Source of the DNA: Triplophysa rosa
Taxonomy: Eukaryota; Chordata; Actinopteri; Cypriniformes; Nemacheilidae
DNA length: 64,000 bases
NCBI RefSeq assembly: GCF_024868665.1
Contig: NC_079905.1
Span: forward strand, 9,201,080 to 9,265,079
Reading direction: 5' to 3'
Shown here: positions 1 to 20,598 of the stretch, one piece after another
Numbering within the stretch: the stretch's first letter is position 1
Layout of the letters: each line of letters begins with the position of its first letter
The notes under the pieces: model-generated
The model's database searches: none
What the model saw: only the letters and a program-made list of their open reading frames with translations
What the model was told of the DNA's origin: nothing
Program-made: the position numbers and the translations under genes

Positions 1-751
1 TAAAAACACTTTCATTTTCTAATAATAGGCTGTTATTGTTACTTTACTTCTTGACTGACTCTCAAATGATTCGTTCGGCGATTCATCTGTCTAATCCCCT
101 CCTTTCTGTCAGCCAACTCTGGTCAGATGGTCTAGTCTGCTGCGATTGGTTTACCGCATGCAGTGTCGCAAATGGAACGTAGGCGGGCATTACACGGAGT
201 GATGCAAATCTGACCCGGAACAGAAGTTAGGACGACTCATTCGCGTGATTCAGAGTCGACTCCTTTTTTCACAAGCCCATAACTTTGTTATTCGTTCACT
301 TTCGGCTTTACAACTTTATAGACTCCTTACATTCACACACAGCAACATTACACACAGCATGAAATGTAATTTTAAAGACATTGTAATAGTTACTCTTTGA
401 TGTCTTAAAGGGATAGTTGACCCAAATATGAAATCCCTTTCATTATTTACTCACCCTAATGTCATTCCAAACCTGTATGACTTTTGTTCTTGTGCAGAAC
501 ACAAAAGAAGATATTCAAAAAAATGATGGTAACCAAACAACATTGGCCTCCATTGACTGCCATTGTATGGACACAAAACAATTGGATTCCACTGAAGAAA
601 GAGTCAAACACAGGTTTTGAACAACATGAGGGGAAACAAATGACGCAAGAATTTTCTTTTATGGGTGAACTAGCCATTTCAAGCCAATAACTGTCACTTT
701 GCTTACACATATTTCTGTCAGCGTCCCTTTAAAATATCAAGAATCCCTTAC
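1..751. other. pum1 intron sequence, left edge
   Basis: This is intron between the exon at 752-890 and further pum1 exons outside the window. Its only recognisable content is a decayed fold-back element at about 409-681. No coding exon was found. Confidence 0.6.
409..681. mobile_element. Fold-back MITE, TTAA type (Angel-like), decayed
   Basis: The left end, preceded by TTAA at 405-408, reads AGGGATAGTTGACCCAAA. The right end reads GGGTGAACTAGCCATTTCAA, a decayed reverse complement. The interior carries the family's mirrored words, such as CAAACCTGTATGACTTT and AACCAAACAACATTGGC. The family name Angel is recalled from the fish literature and was not searched. It lies in a pum1 intron. Confidence 0.65.
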
Positions 752-5555
<4,804 letters not shown>

Positions 5556-5702
5556 TCCACCAGAGACTGGAAAACAAAACGTAACATTATGTTTTTGTGT
5601 CGTTCGGGTTTGCAGACCATCTACAGGTAAAGGCAGGAAGAGAAGATTCATATCTAGCCAAGTTGGAGTAAACAACTATCTTAAAATCTAAAAGGCTTAC
5701 AG

Positions 5703-6398
5703 TAGGGATGGGCGATATTATATCGTTTGCGATATACCGGCAGAAATTCTCCGCACGATAGGAATTAGTCTTCCCGCAATATAAACGATAAATTCTAGTT
5801 GATGACATATTTCTTTGCGAGACCCATTCACAGCTCATATGTGAAGCAAAAACGGGTATAGCTGAGGGCGGACGTGAAGCTGAGAGAGTTTGCACTAAAA
5901 GAGGAGCTCTAAATCTCGTTTAGGTTGGCACTGTAGATGCATCTGAGTTCATGTTTAGTTTCACTTTCGTTTTATTTAATTAATTTGTTAAGTATTCGTT
6001 GATAGTACGTTCATAATACGTTACACCACAACATTTAGTTCGGCTAAAAGTATTTATTTAAACATTCGTTAGATGATATGTGCGCGTGTGCAAATTGTTT
6101 AATACAATTTCTTGCCTGTTATATACAGGATGAACAGAGCGTCCCACTTATTGAGTTTTAGTTAATTTAATTTTTCTTTATTACAACCTTTTGAAGTCGA
6201 ATGTCACTATTATATTTTATATTTACAAAAATAGTGTAGGTATATTTTAAGAGCCTGTTTGATTTGGGGTAAGTTTTACTTTTTGACTTGTAGCAAAAAA
6301 CAGCGGTGGATAGAAAGTTATATCGTCATTTGTATCTTTATAAAAAAAATACCAGAAATTACCGCAATAGAGTTTTAAGGCCATATCGCCCATCCCTA
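5703..6398. mobile_element. Non-autonomous hAT element with intact 8-bp target duplication
   Basis: The element starts TAGGGATGGGCGATAT and ends ATATCGCCCATCCCTA, a perfect 16-bp inverted repeat. It is flanked by GCTTACAG on both sides (5695-5702 and 6399-6406). Eight-base target duplications are diagnostic of the hAT superfamily. The interior is AT-rich with no transposase frame, so it must have moved with a transposase supplied elsewhere. It lies in pum1 intron 1. Confidence 0.88.
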
Positions 6399-6771
6399 GC
6401 TTACAGCCATAAAGAGATAACTTAAGTCATATTGGATCTACACAATACAATTACTGAGTGCTTCTAAAATTTCAGTATATTCAGGTTTAATCAAAACACA
6501 ACACACATTTTGTTGAGGCTCAGACGGGAAACCAGAGGTGGATGTTCAAGTTAATCAAGCAGAGCAAGCCTGTCAAAATGAGTAATTTCATTCTCATTTA
6601 AATTTGGGCCTGATATCATTTTTCAGGAGTCGAGACAATAGAGGGATTTCCACTGGCGCAGCCCAGTTAATCATTCATCACACACTAGACATAGTCAAAC
6701 AGAGAACTTAAATATTTTATCCAGGTTGAAGAACTACACTGATGGCCCGTTAACATGGCAAATGCGTCCAG

Positions 6772-7448
6772 TAGGGCTGGGCAAAAAAAAATCTATTAAT
6801 CGTTTTTTTAAATGCTGTCGATTCAATATCGATTCTCAAAGGCTGTGAATCTATTTTTTTTCTTTCATATTTCGTCAAGCACTGTATATACCCAAGTGTG
6901 TTTAAAGTTTAAAGGGATAGTTCAGCCAAAAATGAAAAATCTGTCATCATTTACTCACCCCCAGGTTTTTTCAAACCTGTATACATTTCGTTGTTCCATT
7001 GAACACAGAGAAAGCTATTTGGAAGAATGTTAGCAATTTTCAGTTCTGGGACATCATCCACTACCATAGTAAAAAAATATTGTATTTTTTGTTCTGTTGA
7101 ACACAAGTAGGAAAACAAAGTAGGAAAACAAAGAGTTCTCAGGCACCTTTGGCCTACCATTTAATTCTTTCTTCTATGGTAGTCGATGTCCCGGAACTCA
7201 AAATTAGTCTGAAATTACATAAGGGTGAATAAACGATGACAGAATTTTCTTTTTTGGGTGAACTATCCCTTTAATATACAGGTTTGTGGCTCTTCATTTC
7301 ATTTTTTAATTCACCATTGTAATGTGTTATTTACTGATCTTTTTAAGAAATATCTATAGGATTTGTACTAAATCTATAATCATTGACTCGAATTGAGAGC
7401 TTGTGAATCGGAATCAAATCGGAACATCAGAATCGATACCCAGCTATA
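6772..7448. mobile_element. hAT-type element containing a nested TTAA MITE
   Basis: The left end reads TAGGGCTGGGCAAA and the right end ATACCCAGCTATA, inverted imperfectly. The flanks GCGTCCAG (6764-6771) and GCGTGCGG (7449-7456) agree at six of eight positions and look like an aged target duplication. At 6911-7272 it contains an Angel-like fold-back (AAAGGGATAGTTCAGCC to GGTGAACTATCCCTTTAA), which therefore inserted later. Confidence 0.7.
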
Positions 7449-8045
7449 GCGTGCGGGAGTACTAGGGTGAGAAAATCGCTCAATATGCTGTATGGATGAT
7501 ATCAACCACGCAAACACAAAGTGCCATAAACCGGCCCTAATAGTCACATTAATACAAGTAAACCCTTAATACAGTACAGTGGACGGCTAAATACATTTTA
7601 ATGAATCACAAAATTTACAGTTGACTACTACTGTAACGAAAGCACAATGAGTCATATTAAGTATCGTTAAAATACTGTATTATAATATCCCCGTCAACTC
7701 GCACACTTAACCGATATGCCTGGTGTTTCAATGTGTGCAACTCTTTAAATATCTTTTGAATCATTATTTTTGGTAGGTGAACATAAACACAATAACAGTT
7801 TACTTAAAACAGAGCCAGTTTATTAAGCATTTTAATGTGACAAATATTTATACTGTTTTCACGCAATTTAGATCTACTTTGTTGAATGGGTTTTGACATT
7901 TTTACATAGTTATTCAATTTAACAGAAATATTGTGCAATTAACAGATATAAACAAACAATAAAAAACTATTACAGTGTAGCTTCAAACAGCCTAATTTAA
8001 CAAACACTTTGTTAAATACTAATTCAACAAAGGTCTTTGGTTTAA

Positions 8046-8621
8046 AGGGGTCATATGACATGGCTAAAACGAATATTATTGTTTGTTTTAGATGTAATGA
8101 AATGTGTCTACATGATTTAAACAAACATTTTTGAAATGTTCAAAACCACAGTACTTTCCACATACCGTGCATGTTTGCATCTCCTCTTTGCCCCGCCTCT
8201 CTGAAACGCACAGATTTTTTACAAAGCTCATTGCTCTGAAAAGCGAGGTGTGCTATGATTGGCCAGTTTACCAGTGCGTAGTGATTGGTCGAATACTGCA
8301 AGCGTGTGATGGAAATGTAACGCCTCTTACCATATCTGGAACATCAGGTTCCAAAGCAATTGAACTGACAGGTACGCCCACCTTACTTGCGCAAACATTT
8401 GTGCAGTCTTAGTCAAATCATACCACGAACTGACGTAGATTTGTGGGGGTGTGGTTACACGAGGTGTTTCAGGCAGGTCTGGGTGAGCAGTCGCTTTTAG
8501 ATAGAATGCATCTTTTTTTACTAAACACTATTTTTGCAATTTTACGTGTCTAATACATGCATGGGCAATTTATACCACACCAAAGACATAGAAAAACACG
8601 TATTCGCGCCATATGACCCCT
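8046..8621. mobile_element. TTAA-flanked fold-back element, copy 1
   Basis: The ends are AGGGGTCATATGAC and its reverse complement near 8608-8621, each bordered by TTAA (8042-8045 and 8622-8625). The interior carries GATTGGCCAGTTTACCAGTG and TGTAACGCCTCTTACC, shared nearly word for word with the copy at 51197-51875. It has no convincing protein and sits in pum1 intron 1. TTAA target sites fit the Kolobok or piggyBac superfamilies. Confidence 0.75.
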
Positions 8622-9029
8622 TTAAACAAGCTTGGGGAAAACCATTACATATTATCTGCTCTTCCTTTAATTTCAGTCGTATCTGATTCTTTTACTTAAA
8701 AAAACACATGACACTGTAGAGGCAGGCCATCACATGCATGATGCAGCAAAATAAATCCCAACAGCATAATCCTGCGACTGGTGTAATCTCACCCTAAAAC
8801 TGTGCCAGAGGAGCTGGCAGCATTGAGGATAGATTATATCACATATCATTCTGGAATTAGGTGGGCCAGTTTGGAGTGGAGTATTAGGTATAAAAACCAA
8901 GATCCACTAACACCTATTCATCATTTCTGTGTTAGTGTCAAAGACAATAATAACCAGGCACTATCGATTGACAGTTCACTAACAGTTTTTTCTGAAAGCT
9001 GGGTTTTATCATGAGGGGAATCACCCAAA

Positions 9030-9305
9030 GAACCTAAAGCTTCAGCCAAAAATTCAAGGTATTTCATCGTTTACTCACACTAATGTCATTCCAAACCTGC
9101 ACAACTTTCTTCTGTGGTACACAAAATATATTTTAAATACTGTTGGTAACCCAACACTGCCTCATTGACTTCCACTGCATGGACCAAACACCATTTCTCA
9201 AAATATTGTTTTGTGTTCCACAGAAAAAAGAACGATACACAGGTTTTGAACAATTTGAGGGTAAATAAATAACAGAACTTTTGTTTTTGGGTGAACCCTC
9301 TCATT
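9030..9305. mobile_element. Angel-like fold-back MITE, decayed
   Basis: The mirrored words CCAAACCTGCACAACTTTCT and its counterpart on the right arm, plus a terminal TTTTTGGGTGAACCCTC, identify the family. The left terminus is eroded. Confidence 0.55.
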
Positions 9306-11079
9306 AACTTTTAATTTTTTTCAAAAATACAATACCACAACCTTTAAAAAAACTCTTCCCTCTTCTGTTTGAACAGAACCACATTTCTTGTTAGTGCCAC
9401 TGATTGTACATTTTTGTAAAATCAAGCATTCCATTCAAATTCTATTTTAGAACGTGAGCACATCCTCCTCCATCATGCACTAATCCTTTATTTTATTAAA
9501 TACTGCTAATATTTGCCATAAAATTCATTTATTACTTCTCAGAGTCTAACAAAGTTGAGTGTACATGTAGACCAACAATGATTGAAACAAGAATTACTAA
9601 GAATTTTTTCATACAGATCAGCATGTTGTCATTTTCGACAAGACATCAAAGAGATGCTCATGTGTGTCACCCTGTAAAAAATCCATAAATTACAATGCAG
9701 GCAAATTAGACTTCAGCACAAGACTCAATTAAACATAATCGTGTACACATAGATCAATTAAGGCCCAGAGTTAGAACTCGGACAGCAAGGTCATGTGAAC
9801 AAAATTGCTGAAAAATCAACTTCATTAGAGCAAAATTCACACCATCCCACAGATAACAGAAGGCGTGACAGATCAGAGGTCAAGCAATTTTATACTCCAT
9901 CAATGACTATGCTCATACCTGAGTGGAGCCTTTTGGACTGGCCTCTTGACTCTGCAATCCAAACATCACACACAATTTCTCTGAATTCTATAAAACTGAA
10001 TATTTAACTTTAGTTCCATGTTTCTGCAGCCATAGACATGGATGCGTTTTGGGCTTCACAAGGAAAATCCCTTCTAGTCCAAACTTTGTAATGAAGAGTC
10101 TGACCAATAAAACAAGAGAAAAATCCCCCAGTGCATAACCAAACATTACCTCACACCACCGCCAACACTACCCATACATCACACACCCCTTGTTATCTTT
10201 CTATTGAACCGAAAAGCCAGTTTGGCTTCTTGTGACACTCACACCACATGTACTGGCATACTGAGTTACTGAACATCACAGGCACGTTGCGAGTCTCGCG
10301 CGTGTATATAATGTCTGTCGTCTGTGTGGATTTTGAGACAAAGCACTCTTGGATGTTATGAAACATGCACTTGAAGCCTGACCAGGTTCGCCATTACACG
10401 GCCAGAGACACCCGGAAACAAGCGCTCAGTAAGCTCGGGTGGCTGCAAGCGCACCTCCCAGAAGTGGGTAGACTTACCGTAACTAGGTTAACCGTGACCA
10501 AAGCACGCGTTTCGTGATCGCACAAACATACCTGACAATAAATATCAAAAGACGTGCGACTCCCCGAGATCCAAAGACATCACATGTAACGTTACCGGTC
10601 AGTGCATATTCACCAGCGGTGGAAATGAACCCGGTGACATCAGATGGTCATGAAACACAATCGTTTGTTTGAATAGTCACCGATTTATAAATCGGTGAGG
10701 GGCGGAACCGTCAAAGCAAAGCTTTGATGAACGTTTTAACGCACCCGAATCGACAGTTACACGGCCTACACGCTAAATTACGTTCATTTTCAATTAAACA
10801 AACGAGCATGTGCAAATCACGTTCAAAACGGTACCTGTGCGTCCGCGAGCCGGCTCTGCGTTACTCTACAGGTCCTCCTCCCGTTAACAAAAGGCCCGAG
10901 TCGTCTGGACAGGAAGAGCACTACAACAGGAGGAAGACCCGGGGAAAGGAGGGGGACCGCTGCCTGCCAATAACGCTCTCAAAATCGCTCGGTACGCCAC
11001 GTAACGTCAAAATATAAACGCACAGTGAGCGAAAGCGGTTCCCGGTGACCGTTCGGTTTCAGAGAAGAGGGTTACTCAC

Positions 11080-11200
11080 AGGTGGAGGATGCGGATGGTG
11101 ACGGATTTCAGCCCCGGTTCGCAGCAGCTCCCTTGCTTTCACACCGACAACATGGCGGCTCGCTCCAAGCGGACGCGCGCGGGTCATCATGGGTAGAATG
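11080..11200 (-). promoter_or_regulatory. pum1: pum1 probable non-coding first exon and promoter, with short uORF
   Basis: A GC-rich stretch about 5.5 kb upstream of the pum1 start codon ends on the minus strand at a strong donor (GTGAGT, 11074-11079), as expected for a 5'UTR exon. It holds AACATGGCGGCT (11149-11160), which resembles the YY1 element often found at TATA-less promoters just downstream of the start site. The same bases give an upstream ATG in a good context (GCCGCCATGT, ATG at 11153) that reads M-L-S-V and stops at 11139. That makes a four-codon upstream ORF if transcription starts to the right of 11153. The exon's right edge is inferred. Nothing else between 10.3 and 11.3 kb looks coding. 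Confidence 0.6.
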
Positions 11201-11839
11201 AAAACGAGCGCGTGCGGTTCATTGCGCCAAGAGGGGAGTGTCGTTCTTTGTTGTGCTAGAGACACATACAACAATGCATGTGTCTTTACAAGCGCTTTTA
11301 ATGTATGAGCTTACATTGCTTTAGTGATCAATACCTGAGGTGTTTTTGTTATTTGATAGCTGTAGATGTTTGTTCGTTTTTGTGGTGAAAAGCTTTTTAT
11401 TAAAATTATAGCCTATACCTCTACATGTTTGTTGTTGGAAGTGAGACTACGTTTTTTAAATCTAGAAATGCGTTTCGAAAACTTTGGATTTTTTAATTAT
11501 TTAACAAAAACTAACAAAGTATATCCTTTATTCAAAAGTAAAAAATAAGGCTGCTTGGAATGTGTACTGTTGCCTTTGTCTAGATTCCAGACGGGGCATC
11601 GGATGGATGCAAGCGAACTATTGCAAATAATGACACACAATGAGATAAAAAAAAGTCTGCTCAATGTTTTCATATCTGATTCACAGCTTTCCCAGGGGAG
11701 CACTTGGTTTATACATTTAAAAGCACCATGAAACTGATACAGAGCATTGTATCTTCATATGCATGTTCTTGGAAGAATATGACAATAGTGCTTTATTTCT
11801 GACATACCCTTTGTGGTGTGTTTTTAAGTGAACAAGACA

Positions 11840-12643
11840 AAGAATAATCTAGAAAGACTGTTTATTATGCTGAACAACCGTCCCACCCTTCCCATACGCA
11901 GGTGTGTTCCTCACGCACCCTATTTACTCACTCAGACACATCCCTTCTGAAACAAGTATTGTACATCAACATACATTCATTCTAAAGTTGTCTTCAAATA
12001 AACATTTATGGCTAGTCACATTATGTGTTAGGTGCATAAATACTTATCAAAACGTATTGTCTGTGTACATCAACAAATTCAGACACACACACTCATGCTC
12101 GCAGACATATTAGAGCCACCCAGAGGCACGAAGTTTCTCTACCATGATTTTAACATGCACAAAGTCCTACAGCATTCTCCAAATACACATCTACCCAACC
12201 TAAAACATTCATCTAACACGTTACATTATAGTGTCTTACATCGGAATATAAACAATCTCTCTTACACACCCGCAGACACACACCTGAAAGTGCTGAGCAA
12301 GCATGAATTCAAAGATTACATGGCTCAACACAAACGTATACAAAGTCCTTTGTGCTTGTACGCACTTTTGAACACACACACTGTTGCCATCTTTAAGTCT
12401 TATTTAGTAATGCTCGTCTCAATGGGGCTTAAGCATTGTCTGGTTCCTAAGCTTGTTCTCTCTCACACTCACTCAGTCACACACACGCAGGCTGGTGCTG
12501 CACTATAGAATTTCTCCAGCAGAGGGAGACAATGTATGAGAGACAGATATTGGAGCTGGTAGAACGTATCCCACATTGCAGAGGACTTCATCTCCCAGAG
12601 ACAAGCAGTTGTTTCCCTCTGGTGGGTTTTTCTCTGGTTTCTA
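11840..12643 (-). other. nkain1: nkain1 3'UTR (probable) and intergenic edge
   Basis: The sequence is non-coding on the minus strand between the nkain1 stop and a polyadenylation signal AATAAA (plus-strand TTTATT at 11861-11866). A 158-codon plus-strand frame across it (12032-12508) has a low-complexity, His- and Leu-rich composition and no family features, so it is not called. Between about 11200 and 11840 nothing recognisable is present. Confidence 0.55.
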
Positions 12644-16192
<3,549 letters not shown>

Positions 16193-16870
16193 GCTCTCGC
16201 GCTTGAGGCACGGTTTGGGCCCGGCGAGGCGTCGGGAGAAAGCGGAGTTCCCGGTGAGGTCCAGCTCGCTTCACGATCACGTTCAAAACATCAAGAAGCC
16301 CACCGGGCCTCGTTCATGCTTCCGTGATGCCTTCAGATCGCCGCTGATCATTTCGGATCTCCGCTGCGATCCGCTTGAATTGTCTTAATGGAATTGCGTG
16401 GAGCAGGTAGATCCCGAATCCTACCAGATCAGCCACACCTTCATTTAGAAACCAAAATAGCACAAAGAACAGATCACGAATGAGAGGGAGCGTGCTTAAC
16501 GGGCACAAATGAGCATCATATGATAAGCATCAGGCGGAGCGCGAGCGGGGGGTGTAAGGGCGCGAGGTAAGAAAATAAAGCAAAAGAAATCCGTAGCGAG
16601 CACAAAGCGTGGCTTTGTGACCTACCGTGCCGTCCGCTATTCGCTTTTCCGATGCCGCGAGTGGTCTCAGTCTGACGCTGCAGCTCGATCAACCATCCTT
16701 CTGTTCCGGCTCTTTGTCAACATCGGTACCCGGGTGGGCGAGCGGAGAGGGGTTTCTGGGTGTAATCAGACACCCTCGTGCAATTCTGCAACCCGCTCGC
16801 GCAACCGCATAGAGACGCTCGCCGACCGTCCGGCACAACATGAGGTGTTACCACACAAAGAAACAGCTTG
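16193..16870 (-). promoter_or_regulatory. nkain1: nkain1 5'UTR and CpG-rich promoter region
   Basis: Immediately upstream of the nkain1 start codon the composition becomes GC- and CpG-rich (16180-16350 and 16540-16850), unlike the surrounding AT-rich DNA. No TATA box is obvious. The transcription start was not located. Confidence 0.5.
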
Positions 16871-17308
16871 CAGCTTTGGACACTCTTAATAAATGACATA
16901 TTCCTACAAGAATATAATTATTCGTTGCATGCATACAACACATTTCATGATAAAAAATATATATTTAAAAATAGGTACATGGTATGCTACAAATATTTTC
17001 GTAGCATTTTACGCTCCTGTTCTACATTTACATACTAACTGTGTAGCTGTGCAATTACTAGCCAACCCTAAGTACAAGTACCAATATTTTTCAGTGCAGC
17101 CATATGCAGCAATCACACTAAACCAAACAGACACATTCTTCAGAAAAGATGTTTATTAAAAGCATAGAAAATCAAGTCTAACATTTTTCTCCAACTGATC
17201 ATCATTTTTCCAACTAAATATCATTTGCCAATTGAAAATTACATTTCTCACAACTCAGCTTCTCACTCCCATTCAGACGCAGACACACACAAACACACAC
17301 ACACAGAG

Positions 17309-20300
17309 TTATTGAATCTCTCCGATGTAAAGGCGCTTATCACTGGATCCAGAAAGCACTGTGAATGGCAAAAAAAAATGTGGAATTACACAAAGCTAAA
17401 GACGGTAAACAGTATGGATGAATCACTTCAGAGCTCACTTTGTGTCATTTAAAACACCTGCAAAATGCTCAAATGTAAATCAATAAAAACCACATTGCTC
17501 TTTGCTTGTTTACCATCTTTGAAAGTCAAACAAAAAAAGAAACTAATGTGTTTTTACCAATGGGTTCTTCTGGATGAAAAACCACCTCGTTGACAGATCC
17601 AGCATGACCAGGGAGTTTATACAAGATCCTGCGGGATGTTGTGTCCCAAATATACACAAACCTAAAACACAAACACATCATGTTAAATAATAATAATAAT
17701 AATACAACAGTAAAATGCATGAACCATTCAAATGACACATACCTGTCAGCAGAACCTGCAGCAATCTTACTGCCATCAGGAGACCATGAGCATCTGAGAA
17801 GATTCTGAACAAACAAAATAAAACTTAAAAGGGGATGTGCAACGGTGTTTCAGGCATTCTGACTTCTTTACAATGTTAAACGTGCTGGGTTCTCATGCTT
17901 GACATGGTCTACTTGTCAAAATACGAGTTGGACGTATGACATAGTATATCTGCTCGATACACTCCTCCAACGTTCGTACAGGTTTCAGAAAGTTTTTTCA
18001 AACATGAAATTCCATTTCGTAACAACTTTTCTTAGTCCCTTATTGGAGAATTCCCCAGGAAAAGCACGCCCACGCATCAACCAGGGAGAGTGGGAGAAAG
18101 AGCACACCCATCAGTGTGCTCCTTCGTTCGGCACGTTCAATTGTGTTTGTTCACTGTATTTCGGTGAGGAATGTTATATAAACGGTGGATATAACGCTGG
18201 ATTTGCAGATCGTTTGAAACTGATAGATGGTGCAGTCCCACCGCTAAAAGATGCCGGTCATGAACCGCACGTGGTAAGTGAAACTGAGTCATATGTATTG
18301 CCCACAGCTCAGCGTCTGTGGCATCTGCTTAATTCTACTCCCAAAAATAAATGTACGTATTATCATCTTTACAAAGTACAACGATTTCACTGTATGTATA
18401 AACTATGAAGAATAAAGCAAGCATTTTTAAGATTCAAAAAAAAAGTTGAGCTTACCTTCTCAAAGTTATGGACATTTCCCTGAAAGATCTTCACACACCT
18501 CTCTTTTGGTGCAAATGGACGGATATCCCAGACACGCACTGCACAAAACATTGAATCAAGATAAATTAACAACAAAGAAACCCACTAGGAAGAAATCATG
18601 AGATGCATAACCAATGTGATGGATACAGTTAGTAAAACACATTATCTTTAATATGAATAAATATACACATGTAACTTACCGCTGTTGTCCATTGAATTGG
18701 AAAGCAAGTAAGACCCATCTGAGCTGAGACTGAGACCTGTAACAGAGTCTCCATGACCCTGCATACTGTAAATCAGTTTGTTTTGCCTCAGGTCCCACAC
18801 CTACAGCATATAAACATGTAGACATAAATGTATAAGAATGGATTTATGCAAAAAGCCCAGATTCTAGACAATTTAAGGTACATGTTGTGGACACACAGAC
18901 CTTGATGTCATTGTCTATGCCTCCTGAGATGACCTGGTCACTGGTGTCATTGAATGTCACACTAAGAACTTGATAGGTGTTCTGGAATGTGTGAACAGAG
19001 GCCTTCTTCCTGATGTCCCACAACTACAATAACACACAAATTAGGAAATTAATACTATGACATTTACTATCAGAATTCAAAGATACAATTCTCAGGTTGA
19101 AATCAACACTATTTTAGACACGTTCAAAGGGATAGGTCACCCAAAATTTAAAATTCTGTCATCATTTATTGACCTTCATGTCAATCAAAAATGCTATAAG
19201 ACTCTTTCTTCTGTGAAACACATATTACAAAAATATTTTGAGAAATGTCTCAGTGGTTTCATGTCTATACAATGGATGTCAATAGGGGTCATTGTTGTTA
19301 AAATAAATATGTATTCTGCAGAAGAAAGTCATAAAGGTTTACAATGACAAGGGGGGCGGGTATACGATTACAAAAACTGTGATGAGTGACTGCAACAACA
19401 AAGAAACATTAGATCATTCCTGGCACCACATCCATTTTCAACAAGTTCTTATAAAATATTAGAATTATGTTGAAAGTGTCCCAGTAAGGCGGAGTAAAAA
19501 TAAAATCAGAACTTTTACCATTATCTCATTATCTGCACACCGATATTCCGGAGAGTTTAGGATCTATATTTGAGAAATAGATTTAGTATCATATGTACCT
19601 TCACAGTTCCATCATCACTGCCTGTGCAGGCCAGCTGTGGGCCGCGCCGTGCAGGAAAACATGAGTTCACAAAGGACGTGTGACCTTTCAGACGCTTCAC
19701 ACGCTCCCCTGTTTCACTGTCCCACACACACACCGTCTTATCCGTACTAGCTGAAAAGAGCAGACTGGAAAAAAGCACAGACTCGTTGAAAAAATAAAAC
19801 ATATGCATGAGCACAAGAGCGAGTCTACAGGGTCCATCATAATGGCCTGTTTATTTTCCACAAGAACACACCTTCCATCTGTGTTGTAATGCAGCTCCAT
19901 CACAGCTCCAGTGTGGCCTTTAAGTGTAGCGTAATTCTCACAGTCTCCATATACGTTCCATAACACTGCAATACAAAACAATACTTTGACAGATATACTA
20001 GTACACATCAACATTACACAATCATTTTCAATGTATGTCTGTTATAATTGTCACACAAACACAAGGGAAAGCGGACCGATGACTCACAGATGAGGCGGTC
20101 AAATCCTGAGGATGCTAACGTAGCTCCATTGGGATGAAACTTGCAGCCATAAACTTCTCCATCATGACCAGAGAGCAACATTATAGGAGCATGCAGACTG
20201 GAGCTTCGTGGGGGGCCCTGCCATACACACACACGTCTGGTTTATTATCTCCGTGGGGACAGTCCATAGCCGTAATGCTTTTTATACTGTACAAACTGTA

Positions 20301-20549
20301 TATTTTATCCCCTAACCCTACCCCTAAACATAAAGATCGTAGAAAACATTTTGCATTTTTAGATATAAAAAAATATTGTTCTGTACAATTTATAAGCTTT
20401 TTTGCCCATGGGGACCTCAATTTTGGACCCCACGGGGACCTCAATTTTGGACCCCACGGTGACACAAGTCCTCATTGATATGGTGTGCATTCAGGTTTAG
20501 GTCCCCACCGGGATATATAAACACACACACGCACGCACGCACACGCGCG

Positions 20550-20598
<49 letters not shown>

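Larger units (their letters stand above)
5567..11079. other. pum1 intron 1, repeat-dense
   Basis: This 5.5-kb stretch separates the probable first exon from the exon with the start codon. It holds two hAT-type elements (5703-6398 and 6772-7448, the second containing another MITE), a TTAA fold-back element at 8046-8621 and an Angel-like copy at about 9030-9305. From about 10.25 kb to 11.08 kb the base composition rises towards the promoter. No coding exon was found. Confidence 0.6.

Noticed and set aside
12032..12508. 158-codon plus-strand open frame
   Set aside because: It is antisense to the probable nkain1 3'UTR, of skewed composition and without family features.
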